Origin: Saprospiraceae bacterium
GTDB taxonomy: Bacteria; Bacteroidota; Bacteroidia; Chitinophagales; Saprospiraceae
Direction of reading: 5' to 3'
Assembly: GCA_021739645.1 (NCBI GenBank)
Contig: JAIPBL010000047.1
Location: 1 to 47,995 of the forward strand
Length of the DNA stretch: 47,995 bases
Positions 32,001-38,275 of this stretch are shown piece by piece. The notes under the pieces are model-generated. The model made no database searches. It was not told the origin of the DNA and worked only from the letters and a program-made list of their open reading frames with translations. Position 1 is the stretch's first letter, and each line of letters begins with the position of its first letter. Made by a program: the position numbers and the translations under genes.

Positions 32001-33240
32001 CGTGACGGTGAGCGTAGCGCCGTTGTCCCCATCGGCGAGCAGTCTCACGCTCTTTGGCTGCCCCGGCGATTCGATTTTTTACGCTTCGCAAATGATTCCC
32101 GTGGGACAAACGCAGGCCTTCGTTTTCAAAAACCAAAACGGCTGTGATTCCACCATGACTGTCACCGTGACGCCAATGCCCACATCTGCGGAGACAATTG
32201 CGTTGATGAGCTGCCCCGGCGAACCCATCATTTTCGATGGGCAAACGCTGATGCCGGGCGATACGATGACCTTTGTTTACCAAAACCAAAGCGGCTGCGA
32301 TTCGGTGGTTTTCGTCTCGGTCGGATTGTTCCAAGCCTCCGCTCCGACAATTATGGAGATGGACGTCTGCCCCGGTGATTCGGTTGTTTACAACGGCGAA
32401 ACGCTTTGGCCGGGAGCGGTGCGAAACTATGTTTTCCAAGACCAAAACGGCTGCGATTCATTGGTGAATGTGACAGTGACAGCGCACCCGGCTATTGAGT
32501 TCGGGCTGTTCACGGAGGCGATTTGTCCCGGGACTTCGGAGGGGAGCATCGAGCTGGACATTGCCGCAGGCGACCAACCGCTCACTGCCTCGCTGAATGG
32601 CAGCGCTTTTACCCAGACTGATATTTTCGAAGGAATAATTGGCGGCAGCCACAAAGTACAAGTGCAGGATGCCCACGGCTGCCTTGTTTCACAAAGCATT
32701 GAAATACAAGAGCTTGCACCGCTTGAACTCGCCTCAGAGGACTACCTACTTCCCTGCGACGAGCCGTTCGTCACCCTTCGCCCGACCGTCCTCAGCCATG
32801 CCGGAACCTTGCAGTGGCAGTGGGAAGATGGCTCCGACAAGGCTTGGATACATGCGAAGCAGGCGGGTATATACGCAGTAAAAATCAGTGACGATTGCCG
32901 AACGGAGGAGCGGGCCATCACGGTGGCCTGGGGCGACAATACACCTGCCGAACCGTTTTATGTACCCAATACCTTCTCTCCGAATGGTGACGGGGTGAAC
33001 GATGAGTTTCGGGTCTATTTGGCCGAAGGCGCCCAATTCCATGAGTTTAAGTTGTTGGTCTTTGACCGCTGGGGCAACCAGCTTTTTGAAACCACCGACC
33101 CGAAAGTGGGCTGGAACGGCTTTTCCCGTGACCGCTTGATGGACACGGGCGTGGTGGTCTGGTACGTCATTGCGAAACTGACGGTTTGCGGTCGGGAGAT
33201 GGAGGTGTTCAAGGAGGGGGGCGGGACTGTGATTAGATAG
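26080..33240 (+). CDS. Giant T9SS-exported multidomain surface adhesin
   Basis: 2,386 residues from ATG 26080 (the frame is open to 25900, but the signal peptide RRFLLVWGLLSFGLGKILAQ starts here; ATG 26086 is equally possible). Order: signal peptide; thrombospondin type-3-like Ca-binding repeats (about 131-280, DxDxDGxxDxxD runs such as DDDNDGIPDIDDP); Ig/PKD-like modules, with clear PKD cores EWDFGDGT (~588), SWDFGDPASG (~1364) and WNFGDPASG (~1448); a ten-glycine linker (1218-1227); an SdrD B-like domain GGTVWLDANNNGLIDAADTP (~1833); four ~50-residue repeats of pattern CxGD...GCDS (~1934-2139); and a C-terminal type-B sorting domain (YVPNTFSPNGDGVNDEF to the end, ~2291-2386) of the gliding-motility-associated CHU_C class. 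It would be exported through Sec and T9SS and displayed or released outside. The first 1.6 kb is visibly more AT-rich than the rest, suggesting mosaic origin. Confidence 0.95.
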   Translation: MLMRRFLLVWGLLSFGLGKILAQPCDPNLNSATISATLCVGNGATISSSIQTVYPSSNLSYSWAYSDNNGVSWANVPDFPNPDFSGFNTSTLTVHGCCQGYGRRFRLIVSTGSCDFYSNAVQLVNSQNCNDLDGDGYFNNVGPNDPYYDPNDNNPCVPNVCSPTCDFDGDGLPNINDNDDDNDGIPDIDDPSPCAYNPCGIYADFDGDGIINMDDPDDDNDGVLDIDDPDDCDVCVPYGCSPYCDFDEDGQINLYDQDDDNDGCPDSDDPNDCNPDDHNIPIISTSICSTAGSTCEKVCEQSTVTYSVQNPDNLPVIWNVTGAASYTPQANEVVVHWGNAGAGQIAVEMPKPCNSFYVTCGQISPALDTSGSGSVAVRSIIQGCDIQTLLYSTNGIGYSQISNFPPPFNGSSYTTTYSQITELQNLPLGLGVNSYVKSFGNPVIKPCTINITEAGEPNIFIQLKSISQPHNCSECQGKIAFEIYSELPVSSTILKNKSTGEILGNLNNICPGTYSITVVDISGLVKTEEVIISCDFPCNKSGSRCVEILPFPKSLFTTEPAPTNGLLDLCKGQQVQFTNASEDAPQTEWDFGDGTVSPLNDPLHTFSTPGIYEVKLIARNGCICADTSKLTVTVSDAEIPEIQCIGPICQGDSATYKTNVSCGNYQWGISPNGSIISGGGIYDDYLTVLWQTGNEGYVELTVSACTGSICDKPLRAAVSILGGPVVIQGPSVVCPNTEATFTIPDYKGSDIVWGVSGAGNVISEGQGTNKILVKWGIGTGGTVTVNYNNCFLECAGSGMKQVQIKPPSYIEGPIEICIGNSPTFKHKSLTNNALLSASWQIFDANNALIWWSLGTPSQVSPTWDFTPGQYNIRALVSGSNNGSCSAEAGLPVSLVGPPPTPNISGTAEICPTLIYTYTAQTTLNNASFEWVIKNGSTTTTKSGKSVNVKWGTTTPYVLTLRQIDESGPGCQSLPTTFEVHPIPALTITGPTVLCKETTTTYSSQTFQDIDYQWSVEPATAGGILTGQGTSSVQVFWQTPGLAKIKLFACGVESNYDVEVISTIPPQIVAPIAQCPGAVSQVQVLGNYANWLWKNSNGSVVSTSPSPFLGVGNYSLETTDIIGCKAESTVLIAAFSSPEIQIIALEDSLCNGSVEFHALQTSDGYNYQWYRGGSFIGANSPILTSIQPGLYKVKVTDVNGCTAISNQISIVPCDTTSTGGGGGGGGGGSTTPGNSGTSCIPEFQLEFDVTQPGICGSYHFQNTSTNYVLGSLKWFFKNSFGQTIGSATGESADFVFPSMGNYKVTLVGEVPSINLPGEFCTVAKTINLNNTINPIFSIIETCAGMPTHFTDGSTFMPGSAITAWSWDFGDPASGTSNTSTAQHPNHVFGQMDSYLVTLTVTSSAGCVVSFAMDVNVHDFPSVSFDQPAAICAASALNFTANGSNGAVSYTWNFGDPASGNGNFSQNKTTWHAYPQAGNYPVAVTAANVYGCTASYSAPVTIEANDLTGNITPNNPAPICEGTAASFTSPVGGSAWSWSSGATTSSITVSTAGVYAVTVTDAEGCVYKPEPVVLEVTPGPIATIRAVELNEFGQPVAYHPQSYTACEGEDVYLEMVGDDKYIYAWSDGSTGEQLVFAEANGSILPTGQHSFTVTVTDIVTGCTAVEGPFPVTINAAPATVAITSNPLGPLCDGTEAIFSVVNPQPGLTYLWNTGANSTSMSAAAAGSYLVLATNQYGCTAKCDPIEIHNAPGVGSAPAGCYTRCNPTEICLPQMPEIADYQWFLNGSPIPVPQGAVANFEAMESGDYRVQMTSIHGCVSLSDPLSLELEAPTGDIGGTVWLDANNNGLIDAADTPLQGIGVLLAQNSIPMDTLTSGPSGGFVFDEMPSTNYWVQLDTANLPALMVAVIWSANANLQGCHDSTGVQFLVKNLCFSPLASSVQLKACQGDSASYNGTFIPAGGSEQFILPSFFGCDSTVTVSVAPLSPSASSLTLFGCPGDSIFYASQMIPVGQTQAFVFKNQNGCDSTMTVTVTPMPTSAETIALMSCPGEPIIFDGQTLMPGDTMTFVYQNQSGCDSVVFVSVGLFQASAPTIMEMDVCPGDSVVYNGETLWPGAVRNYVFQDQNGCDSLVNVTVTAHPAIEFGLFTEAICPGTSEGSIELDIAAGDQPLTASLNGSAFTQTDIFEGIIGGSHKVQVQDAHGCLVSQSIEIQELAPLELASEDYLLPCDEPFVTLRPTVLSHAGTLQWQWEDGSDKAWIHAKQAGIYAVKISDDCRTEERAITVAWGDNTPAEPFYVPNTFSPNGDGVNDEFRVYLAEGAQFHEFKLLVFDRWGNQLFETTDPKVGWNGFSRDRLMDTGVVVWYVIAKLTVCGREMEVFKEGGGTVIR

Positions 33241-33262
33241 TTGGCAGTTAGCAGTTGGCAGT
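33239..33262. repeat. AGTTGGC-family heptamer repeat after the adhesin stop
   Basis: Imperfect heptamers agttggc, agttagc, agttggc begin at the last bases of the adhesin stop codon. Fifth location of this word family in the window. Confidence 0.8.
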
Positions 33263-33335
33263 CATGGAGTGCTTATTTGGCTTTTGTTGTTCATTTTGAA
33301 ATGCCTATGTCTTCAGCTTTTCAACCAAAAAATTG

Positions 33336-33343
33336 TATTTTTG
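33336..33343 (+). promoter_or_regulatory. Candidate -7 element of the second DUF433/DUF5615 operon
   Basis: TATTTTTG fits TAnnTTTG, 30-37 bp before the antitoxin ATG at 33374. A T-rich -33 region precedes it but has no exact TTTG. Confidence 0.42.
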
Positions 33344-33373
33344 AGCACTGTTTTATAAAAAATCAATTCCAAG

Positions 33374-33622
33374 ATGCAACTACAACATCCTGATTATCAG
33401 CGAATAACCATCAACCCCGAAGTTTGCTTTGGAAAGCCCTGCATCAGAGGCATGCGGTTTCCAGTGACTACGCTTTTGGGGTATCTCGCTTCAGGCATGA
33501 CCACGGATGAACTGATAAAAGATTTTCCTTTCCTGGAAAAAGCGGATATTTTGGAAGCCTTGGCGTTTGCTTCGAGGGCCATGGATGAAAAAATGTTGCC
33601 ACTCAAACAAGCCAGGGCATGA
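33374..33622 (+). CDS. DUF433 antitoxin (second copy)
   Basis: 82-residue DUF433 protein with the signature CFGKPCIRGMRFPVTTLLGY, followed by LASGMTTDELIKDFPFLEKADILEALAFA. It is the paralogue of the gene at 8364-8591 in sequence and arrangement. Its stop overlaps the toxin start by ATGA (33619-33622). The likely role is neutralisation of the PIN-like toxin and autoregulation through its helix-turn-helix. Confidence 0.93.
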   Translation: MQLQHPDYQRITINPEVCFGKPCIRGMRFPVTTLLGYLASGMTTDELIKDFPFLEKADILEALAFASRAMDEKMLPLKQARA

Positions 33623-33984
33623 AGTTCTTACTGGATGTTCACATGCCACCAAAGCTTGCCCGGCTGCTCTATGGACTTGGCCATGATTGCCGACTTGCCA
33701 CCAAAGTCACTAACGAATCTGCCCCAGATATTGAACTAGTCGAGATAGCCAAATCAAACGGGGAAACCATTTTAACGCACGACCTCGACTTTGGCACCTT
33801 GCTCTCATTTAGCGGCGCAACTCGCCCATCCGTTGTGATTTTTAGGTTTCAAAACATCAACGCCGACATCTTTTTCACTTTATTGGAAGCCAATTGGGCT
33901 GCGATGGAAACGCCCTTAGAAAATGGCGCAATCGTCGTCATCGAGCCAACTTCCATCCGAATTCGCAACCTTCCCATAAAATAA
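33619..33984 (+). CDS. DUF5615 PIN-like toxin (second copy, complete)
   Basis: 121-residue DUF5615 protein, putative ribonuclease toxin. Unlike the copy at 8017-8367 it has the complete first strand MKFLLDVHMPPKLARLL with the N-terminal acidic residue D6, then ESAPDIELVEIAKSNGETIL and THDLDFGTLLSFSG with the second acidic cluster, and SVVIFRFQN. Translation is coupled to the DUF433 gene through a 4-bp overlap. It is convergent with the barrel gene at 33995, with only 10 bp between stops and no evident terminator. Confidence 0.92.
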   Translation: MKFLLDVHMPPKLARLLYGLGHDCRLATKVTNESAPDIELVEIAKSNGETILTHDLDFGTLLSFSGATRPSVVIFRFQNINADIFFTLLEANWAAMETPLENGAIVVIEPTSIRIRNLPIK

Positions 33985-33994
33985 AAACATCCCC

Positions 33995-36400
33995 TCAATC
34001 CTGCTTCGCCCGCCGCAACTCATCTGCCGCACTGCTCTGCCTGCCGCTTTTGTCTTTCATGTGCTGGTTCCCAAATTTATAGTTCAGCTTAAAATTATAG
34101 ACCGGAGCATCCCAGCGGCTCTCCACGTCGAGGCTCATGTTGGCGTAGCGCACCTGGCCGTGGTAAAAACGGTAGAACAGGTTTTCCACGCCAAGGCTGA
34201 GTTTCAGCTTCTCGTCGAGAAACTTTCGGCTCACGCCAAAGTCGGTTCCATACAGCCATTCGGAGTTGATGATGCCTTCCAGCGGGCCGCTGTTCCACCA
34301 ACCGGACACCTCGGCTTCCACCTTGCCGGGCAATTTGAAATTGGCTTGCAAGAACGCCGTGTAGTCCCATTTTGACTGCCGAAACTGCTCGCCAAGGAAG
34401 GGCGAATCGTATTGGCCGTAGTTGGCGATGAAGCCGCCGTAGCCGCTGACTTTTGGGATAAAATCGAGCGGAAAAAACAGGCTGATGTTCAGCACCTTGA
34501 AGGCTTCGAGGTTGACGTGGGTGAGGAAAGTCTCGCCCGTGGCATCGTTCTGCTGGGTCACTTCCACCATGGCGTTGCTGGTGTATTTGTACTCCACGTT
34601 GAAGAACGGTTGGTTCTCGTAGGTCAGGTTGAACTTCGTGCTGTGCGTGAGCGAGGGGCGCAAACGGGGGTTGCCCAGCTCATAGGTGTAGGGGTCGAGG
34701 TAATAGACGAACGGGTTCAGGTCGCCGTAGCTGGGACGGTCAATGCGGTAGCTGTAGGCCACTGAAGCGCCGAGTTTTTTGGTAATCTCCCGGCTGAGGC
34801 TGGCGCTGGGGAAGAGCTTGCCGATGTGGCGGTTCTGCGTTGAATCGAGCGTGACGGAGTAGCCTTCCGACTGGCTGTCCTCGTACCGAAGGCCCGCCGT
34901 GCCCGCCCATTTGCTGGCCTTCCAGTTCAGTTTGGCGTAGCCCGCTGCGATGTCTTCTTTGAAAAGGAAGTGGTTGCTCTGTTGCGGATTCGGCACGTAA
35001 ACGCCCGATGAATCCTCGTCCGATGAGCGGAGGTCGTTGTCGAGGTCGGCCTTGCTGTAGCGGCCCCCGGCTTGCAGGCTGATTTCCTTCGTAAACGGGT
35101 AGGTGTAATCGAGGCTCGTCGTGAAAATCTTGGAGCTGCCGGGCTGTTCGTACAACTGGCCGGGGAAGGCCAAGCCATAGTTCAGTTCCTTGGGCTGCAA
35201 GCGGTTCGAGCCGTCGGAATTGATGCGGGCCACGTTCACGTCGAAATCCAGTTTTTGCCCATTTGTATCTATGGTGAAAGTGTAGTAGGGATTGATGGTG
35301 AACATTTTCCAATCGGACTTGCGTTGGTTGTCGGTGAGCAAGCGCAGGTCACCGTCGGTGGCATCGGCATAGTCCACGTCGGTGGTGTTTTTGATGGTGT
35401 AGTCCCGATGGCTGCCCGTCCAGCGGCTGGAAAAGCCGATGCGGTGGCGGTCGGTCACGTCCCAGTCGAGGGCGAGGTTGCCGTAGAGGTAGTTGCTGGG
35501 GTTGGTGTTTTTGGTGTTTTGTTTGTAAACATCATTGCCTACTTTCCGCAAGATGTTCAGCTCCTCGTACCAAGCGTTGTGGCCAGCACCCAAGCCGCCG
35601 TTGATATTCACGTTGCCCTGGTAGTGGCTGAGGTTGAGGCTTGAATTGTAGCGCCAGTTTTCGCCCTTGCCGATGCCAGCGTTCAGGCTGCCGTTGGTAC
35701 CAAACAGGCTATTTTTCTTCGTAATGATGTTGATGATAGGCCCCGTGCCCTCCGCCTCGAACTCAGCGCCGGGCTGGTGGATGACCTCCACCCGCTTGAT
35801 ATTGTCGCCGGGAATGTCCTTGAGCAGGGCGTCCACATCCATGTACTTGGTCGTTTTACCGTTGAGCAAAATGGTAACGTTCGATTGACCCGCCATGCGC
35901 AGCTTATCGCCAACGACTAGCACGCCTGGCACTTTTTTCAGCACATCCAGCAGGTTCATGTTCAGGCTGGTGAGGTTGTTCTCCACGTTGACGATGAGTC
36001 GGTCGGCACGCTGTTCCAGCAGGGGCGCCTTGGCGGTCACTTCCACGGTGGCAAGGGTTTTGGCGTCATCATCGAGGCTGAGGTCGAAGTTTTTGCGGTT
36101 GTCGGCGGGCAGATTGATGTCCCCTACCCGCTCGTCGAGGTAGCCGAGCATGTTCACTTGGATGAAATATTGACCGTCAGGAATGTTCTTGAGGGTGAAC
36201 TTGCCAGCCTCATTCGTGGCCTCGCCCATGACGACGGTGCTGTCCGCTTGTTTGTGCAGGGCAACCGTGGCGAAGAAAATACCGTCACCCTTGCTGTTGG
36301 TGATGGTTCCGGTGATTTGGCTTTGGGAGAAAGCGTTTTGCGAAGCGAAAAAAAACAAAGCAAAAAGGGCGGACGCCAGCGGGGAAAGTCGGGTCTTCAT
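33995..36400 (-). CDS. TonB-dependent-receptor-like outer-membrane beta-barrel protein
   Basis: 801 residues: signal peptide (LSPLASALFALFFFASQNAFS), a CarboxypepD_reg-like domain (GTITNSKGDGIFFATVALHK..., 30-110), a plug-like domain (LLDVLKKVPGVLVVG, VTILLNGKTTKYMDVDALLK, VEVIHQPGAEFEAEGTGPII) and a large barrel of the OMP_b-brl_3 type with repeated aromatic strand patterns (SLDYTYPF, SYRIDRPSYGDLNPFVYYLDP, YKYTSNAMVEV). A short lysine/serine-rich tail follows the barrel. Substrate is unknown. There is no SusD or GLPGLI partner beside it; neighbours are a toxin pair and a cyclophilin gene in divergent orientation. Confidence 0.92.
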   Translation of the reverse strand: MKTRLSPLASALFALFFFASQNAFSQSQITGTITNSKGDGIFFATVALHKQADSTVVMGEATNEAGKFTLKNIPDGQYFIQVNMLGYLDERVGDINLPADNRKNFDLSLDDDAKTLATVEVTAKAPLLEQRADRLIVNVENNLTSLNMNLLDVLKKVPGVLVVGDKLRMAGQSNVTILLNGKTTKYMDVDALLKDIPGDNIKRVEVIHQPGAEFEAEGTGPIINIITKKNSLFGTNGSLNAGIGKGENWRYNSSLNLSHYQGNVNINGGLGAGHNAWYEELNILRKVGNDVYKQNTKNTNPSNYLYGNLALDWDVTDRHRIGFSSRWTGSHRDYTIKNTTDVDYADATDGDLRLLTDNQRKSDWKMFTINPYYTFTIDTNGQKLDFDVNVARINSDGSNRLQPKELNYGLAFPGQLYEQPGSSKIFTTSLDYTYPFTKEISLQAGGRYSKADLDNDLRSSDEDSSGVYVPNPQQSNHFLFKEDIAAGYAKLNWKASKWAGTAGLRYEDSQSEGYSVTLDSTQNRHIGKLFPSASLSREITKKLGASVAYSYRIDRPSYGDLNPFVYYLDPYTYELGNPRLRPSLTHSTKFNLTYENQPFFNVEYKYTSNAMVEVTQQNDATGETFLTHVNLEAFKVLNISLFFPLDFIPKVSGYGGFIANYGQYDSPFLGEQFRQSKWDYTAFLQANFKLPGKVEAEVSGWWNSGPLEGIINSEWLYGTDFGVSRKFLDEKLKLSLGVENLFYRFYHGQVRYANMSLDVESRWDAPVYNFKLNYKFGNQHMKDKSGRQSSAADELRRAKQD

Positions 36401-36703
36401 GCGATAGTTTTGAATTTGATTAACATTTCGGGTGAAAGAAAATTGCCCAGCGCTCGTTCAAGTGCGGGCAAAAGGAAGATGCAGACAGATAACGTTTACC
36501 CTCATTTGGGATACATTGAAAGTACCCAAAAAAACAGTCAGGGTTCACAAAAACCTCGAATTCTTCAAAAAGCCTGTTTCCCAAACGACCAAGCCGCTAT
36601 ATTTGTGGCTCGAAAAAATGGCGTTTCCGGTCGCCACACCACCGGACGGCACTGCCAGTTCCCGTTAGCAATTGGCGGATTTTTTACTTAAACCATCTTA
36701 TTT
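36401..36703. other. Divergent intergenic region, barrel protein / cyclophilin
   Basis: About 300 bp with a good plus-strand -7 element (36598-36605) for the cyclophilin gene. No coding signal; short plus-strand ORFs here are compositional. Confidence 0.6.
36598..36605 (+). promoter_or_regulatory. Candidate -7 element for the cyclophilin gene
   Basis: TATATTTG matches TAnnTTTG exactly; a TTTC 17 bp upstream is a possible -33 box. The leader to ATG 36704 would be about 90 nt. Confidence 0.48.
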
Positions 36704-37357
36704 ATGAAAAAAGTAAGCATTTCTCTACTCGCTGGCGCACTGATGCTGGCATTTGGGACATCTTCACTTCTTGCACAAACACATACACCAACTATGACAA
36801 CCGCTGCCTATACCCCCCCAGTAACACCTAACGACGCCAATCCCAAGGTTTATTTCGACATCACCATCGGTGGCGAAGCTGCCGGACGGGTTGTTTTTGA
36901 ACTCTTCAAAGATGCCGCTCCACTGACCGCCGATAACTTCCGGGCACTCTGCACCGGCGAGAAAGGCACGGGTGTCAGCGGCAAGCCGCTCAGCTACAAA
37001 GGCAGCAGCTTCCACCGCATCATCACGGCGTTCATGTGCCAGGGCGGTGACTTCACCAACGGCAACGGCACGGGCGGCGAAAGCATCTACGGCATGAAGT
37101 TCGCCGACGAGACCTTCGCTGGCAAGGCAGGCGTACACGCTGGCCCAGGCATCCTGAGCATGGCCAATGCTGGCCCGAACACCAACGGCTCGCAGTTCTT
37201 CATCTGCACGGAGACAACGCCTTGGCTCAATGGCAAGCACGTTGTTTTCGGCCAGGTGGTAGAAGGCTATGATGTTGTGAAAAAAATGGAAGCTGCTGGC
37301 AGCCAGAGCGGTCGCACTTCTGCGCCAGTTGTCATTTCTGACAGCGGACAACTGTAA
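36704..37357 (+). CDS. Secreted eukaryote-like cyclophilin peptidyl-prolyl isomerase
   Basis: 217 residues: signal peptide ([21 protein letters not shown]), a short Thr/Pro linker, then a single cyclophilin domain (47-217). It resembles eukaryotic cyclophilin A rather than the usual bacterial PpiA/PpiB type: [70 protein letters not shown] and the terminal SGQL. Active-site residues R105, F110, Q113, W174 and H179 match human R55, F60, Q63, W121 and H126, including the Trp linked to cyclosporin sensitivity. It also has the seven-residue VSGKPLS insertion (91-97) of divergent-loop cyclophilins known from plants and nematodes. It would catalyse proline isomerisation in the periplasm or outside. 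A Rho-independent terminator follows. Acquisition from a eukaryote is a hypothesis. Confidence 0.95.
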   Translation: MKKVSISLLAGALMLAFGTSSLLAQTHTPTMTTAAYTPPVTPNDANPKVYFDITIGGEAAGRVVFELFKDAAPLTADNFRALCTGEKGTGVSGKPLSYKGSSFHRIITAFMCQGGDFTNGNGTGGESIYGMKFADETFAGKAGVHAGPGILSMANAGPNTNGSQFFICTETTPWLNGKHVVFGQVVEGYDVVKKMEAAGSQSGRTSAPVVISDSGQL

Positions 37358-37377
37358 ACTTTCATGCATTTCCTGAA

Positions 37378-37417
37378 ATAACCGGACTCCCCAGTGGGTT
37401 GTCCGGTTATTTTTTTA
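37378..37417 (+). terminator. Rho-independent terminator after the cyclophilin gene
   Basis: Ten-bp perfect stem ataaccggac/gtccggttat (37378-37387 and 37401-37410), 13-nt loop, followed by a run of seven T. Confidence 0.88.
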
Positions 37418-37427
37418 GAACAAATCG

Positions 37428-37435
37428 CATATTTG
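37428..37435 (+). promoter_or_regulatory. Possible -7 element for the 37517 gene
   Basis: CATATTTG differs from TAnnTTTG at one position and lies 82-89 bp before the ATG. Weak support. Confidence 0.28.
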
Positions 37436-37516
37436 CGCAACACCCATTTGTGAAATCGGAAAGCGTCCGACCTCGTTTGGGTGATTTTCTACTAATCATC
37501 AAATATTCATAACAAA

Positions 37517-38227
37517 ATGAAATCAACCAAAATCTCCCTATTCATGGCACTTTTAGTGCTTGCCACTGCCAGCCTTCACGCCCAGCAATTCCTGGCGCCA
37601 TCCTTCACTTATTCCGGTAAGAAAATCGCTTACCTGACCATGATGGACGGTACAGAAAAGCAGGTGTATGTAAAAAGTATTGACCGCAAAAAAGGACTTA
37701 TCGAAGAAATCAAAATCGAGGACGAAGCTGGCAAAAAATCAAAACTGAAACCCGAGCAAATCAAGCACATGTACCTCCCACAAAGCGGTTGGGACAAGAT
37801 GAGCAAGGGGCTCGACAAAGCTTTCGATGTCCAGAAATGGGAAGATGAATCCCTTGACCCGAATAAGTTTGCGGAAGGCTATGTCTATTTCGAGCAAGCA
37901 GAAGTTCAGGTAAAAAAGCAGAAAATGACGATGCTCATGCAGTTGCTCAACCCTGCATTTTGCAACAAAATAAAGGTCTATCACGACCCATATGCTAGTG
38001 AATCAGCTTCTGTCGGTATTGGTGGGATGACGTTGGCCGGTGGCGACGACAAGTCGTACTACGTCTCCGTCCGCAACAAAACGGCCTTCAAACTGATGAA
38101 GAAAAACTACGACGAGGAGTACTCAAAGGTCTTTGGCCTATGCACACCTATGAAGAACAAGTTCGAAAAGGTGAAATGGTCGGACTTTAATGAGCATGTG
38201 TATGAGCATGGTTTGAGCTGTGAGTAA
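37517..38227 (+). CDS. Secreted protein of unknown function
   Basis: 236 residues with a signal peptide (ISLFMALLVLATASLHAQ). The mature part is basic and lysine-rich: a beta-rich N-terminal portion (FTYSGKKIAYLTMMDGTEKQVYVKSI), a segment resembling a small-barrel repeat, LKPEQIKHMYLPQSGWDKM, and a C-terminal half with three cysteines (ends NEHVYEHGLSCE). It has no lipobox and no T9SS C-terminal domain, so it is probably periplasmic. I do not recognise the family. It stands alone between two strong terminators. Confidence 0.8.
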   Translation: MKSTKISLFMALLVLATASLHAQQFLAPSFTYSGKKIAYLTMMDGTEKQVYVKSIDRKKGLIEEIKIEDEAGKKSKLKPEQIKHMYLPQSGWDKMSKGLDKAFDVQKWEDESLDPNKFAEGYVYFEQAEVQVKKQKMTMLMQLLNPAFCNKIKVYHDPYASESASVGIGGMTLAGGDDKSYYVSVRNKTAFKLMKKNYDEEYSKVFGLCTPMKNKFEKVKWSDFNEHVYEHGLSCE

Positions 38228-38238
38228 ATCGCCCCAAG

Positions 38239-38275
38239 AAAAAAAGGGGCACTGCTGCGCAGTGCCCCTTTTTTT
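38239..38275. terminator. Bidirectional Rho-independent terminator
   Basis: Perfect 10-bp stem ggggcactgc/gcagtgcccc (38246-38255 and 38259-38268) with a 3-nt loop, an A-run on the left and seven T on the right. It serves the convergent genes ending at 38227 and 38274. Confidence 0.93.
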
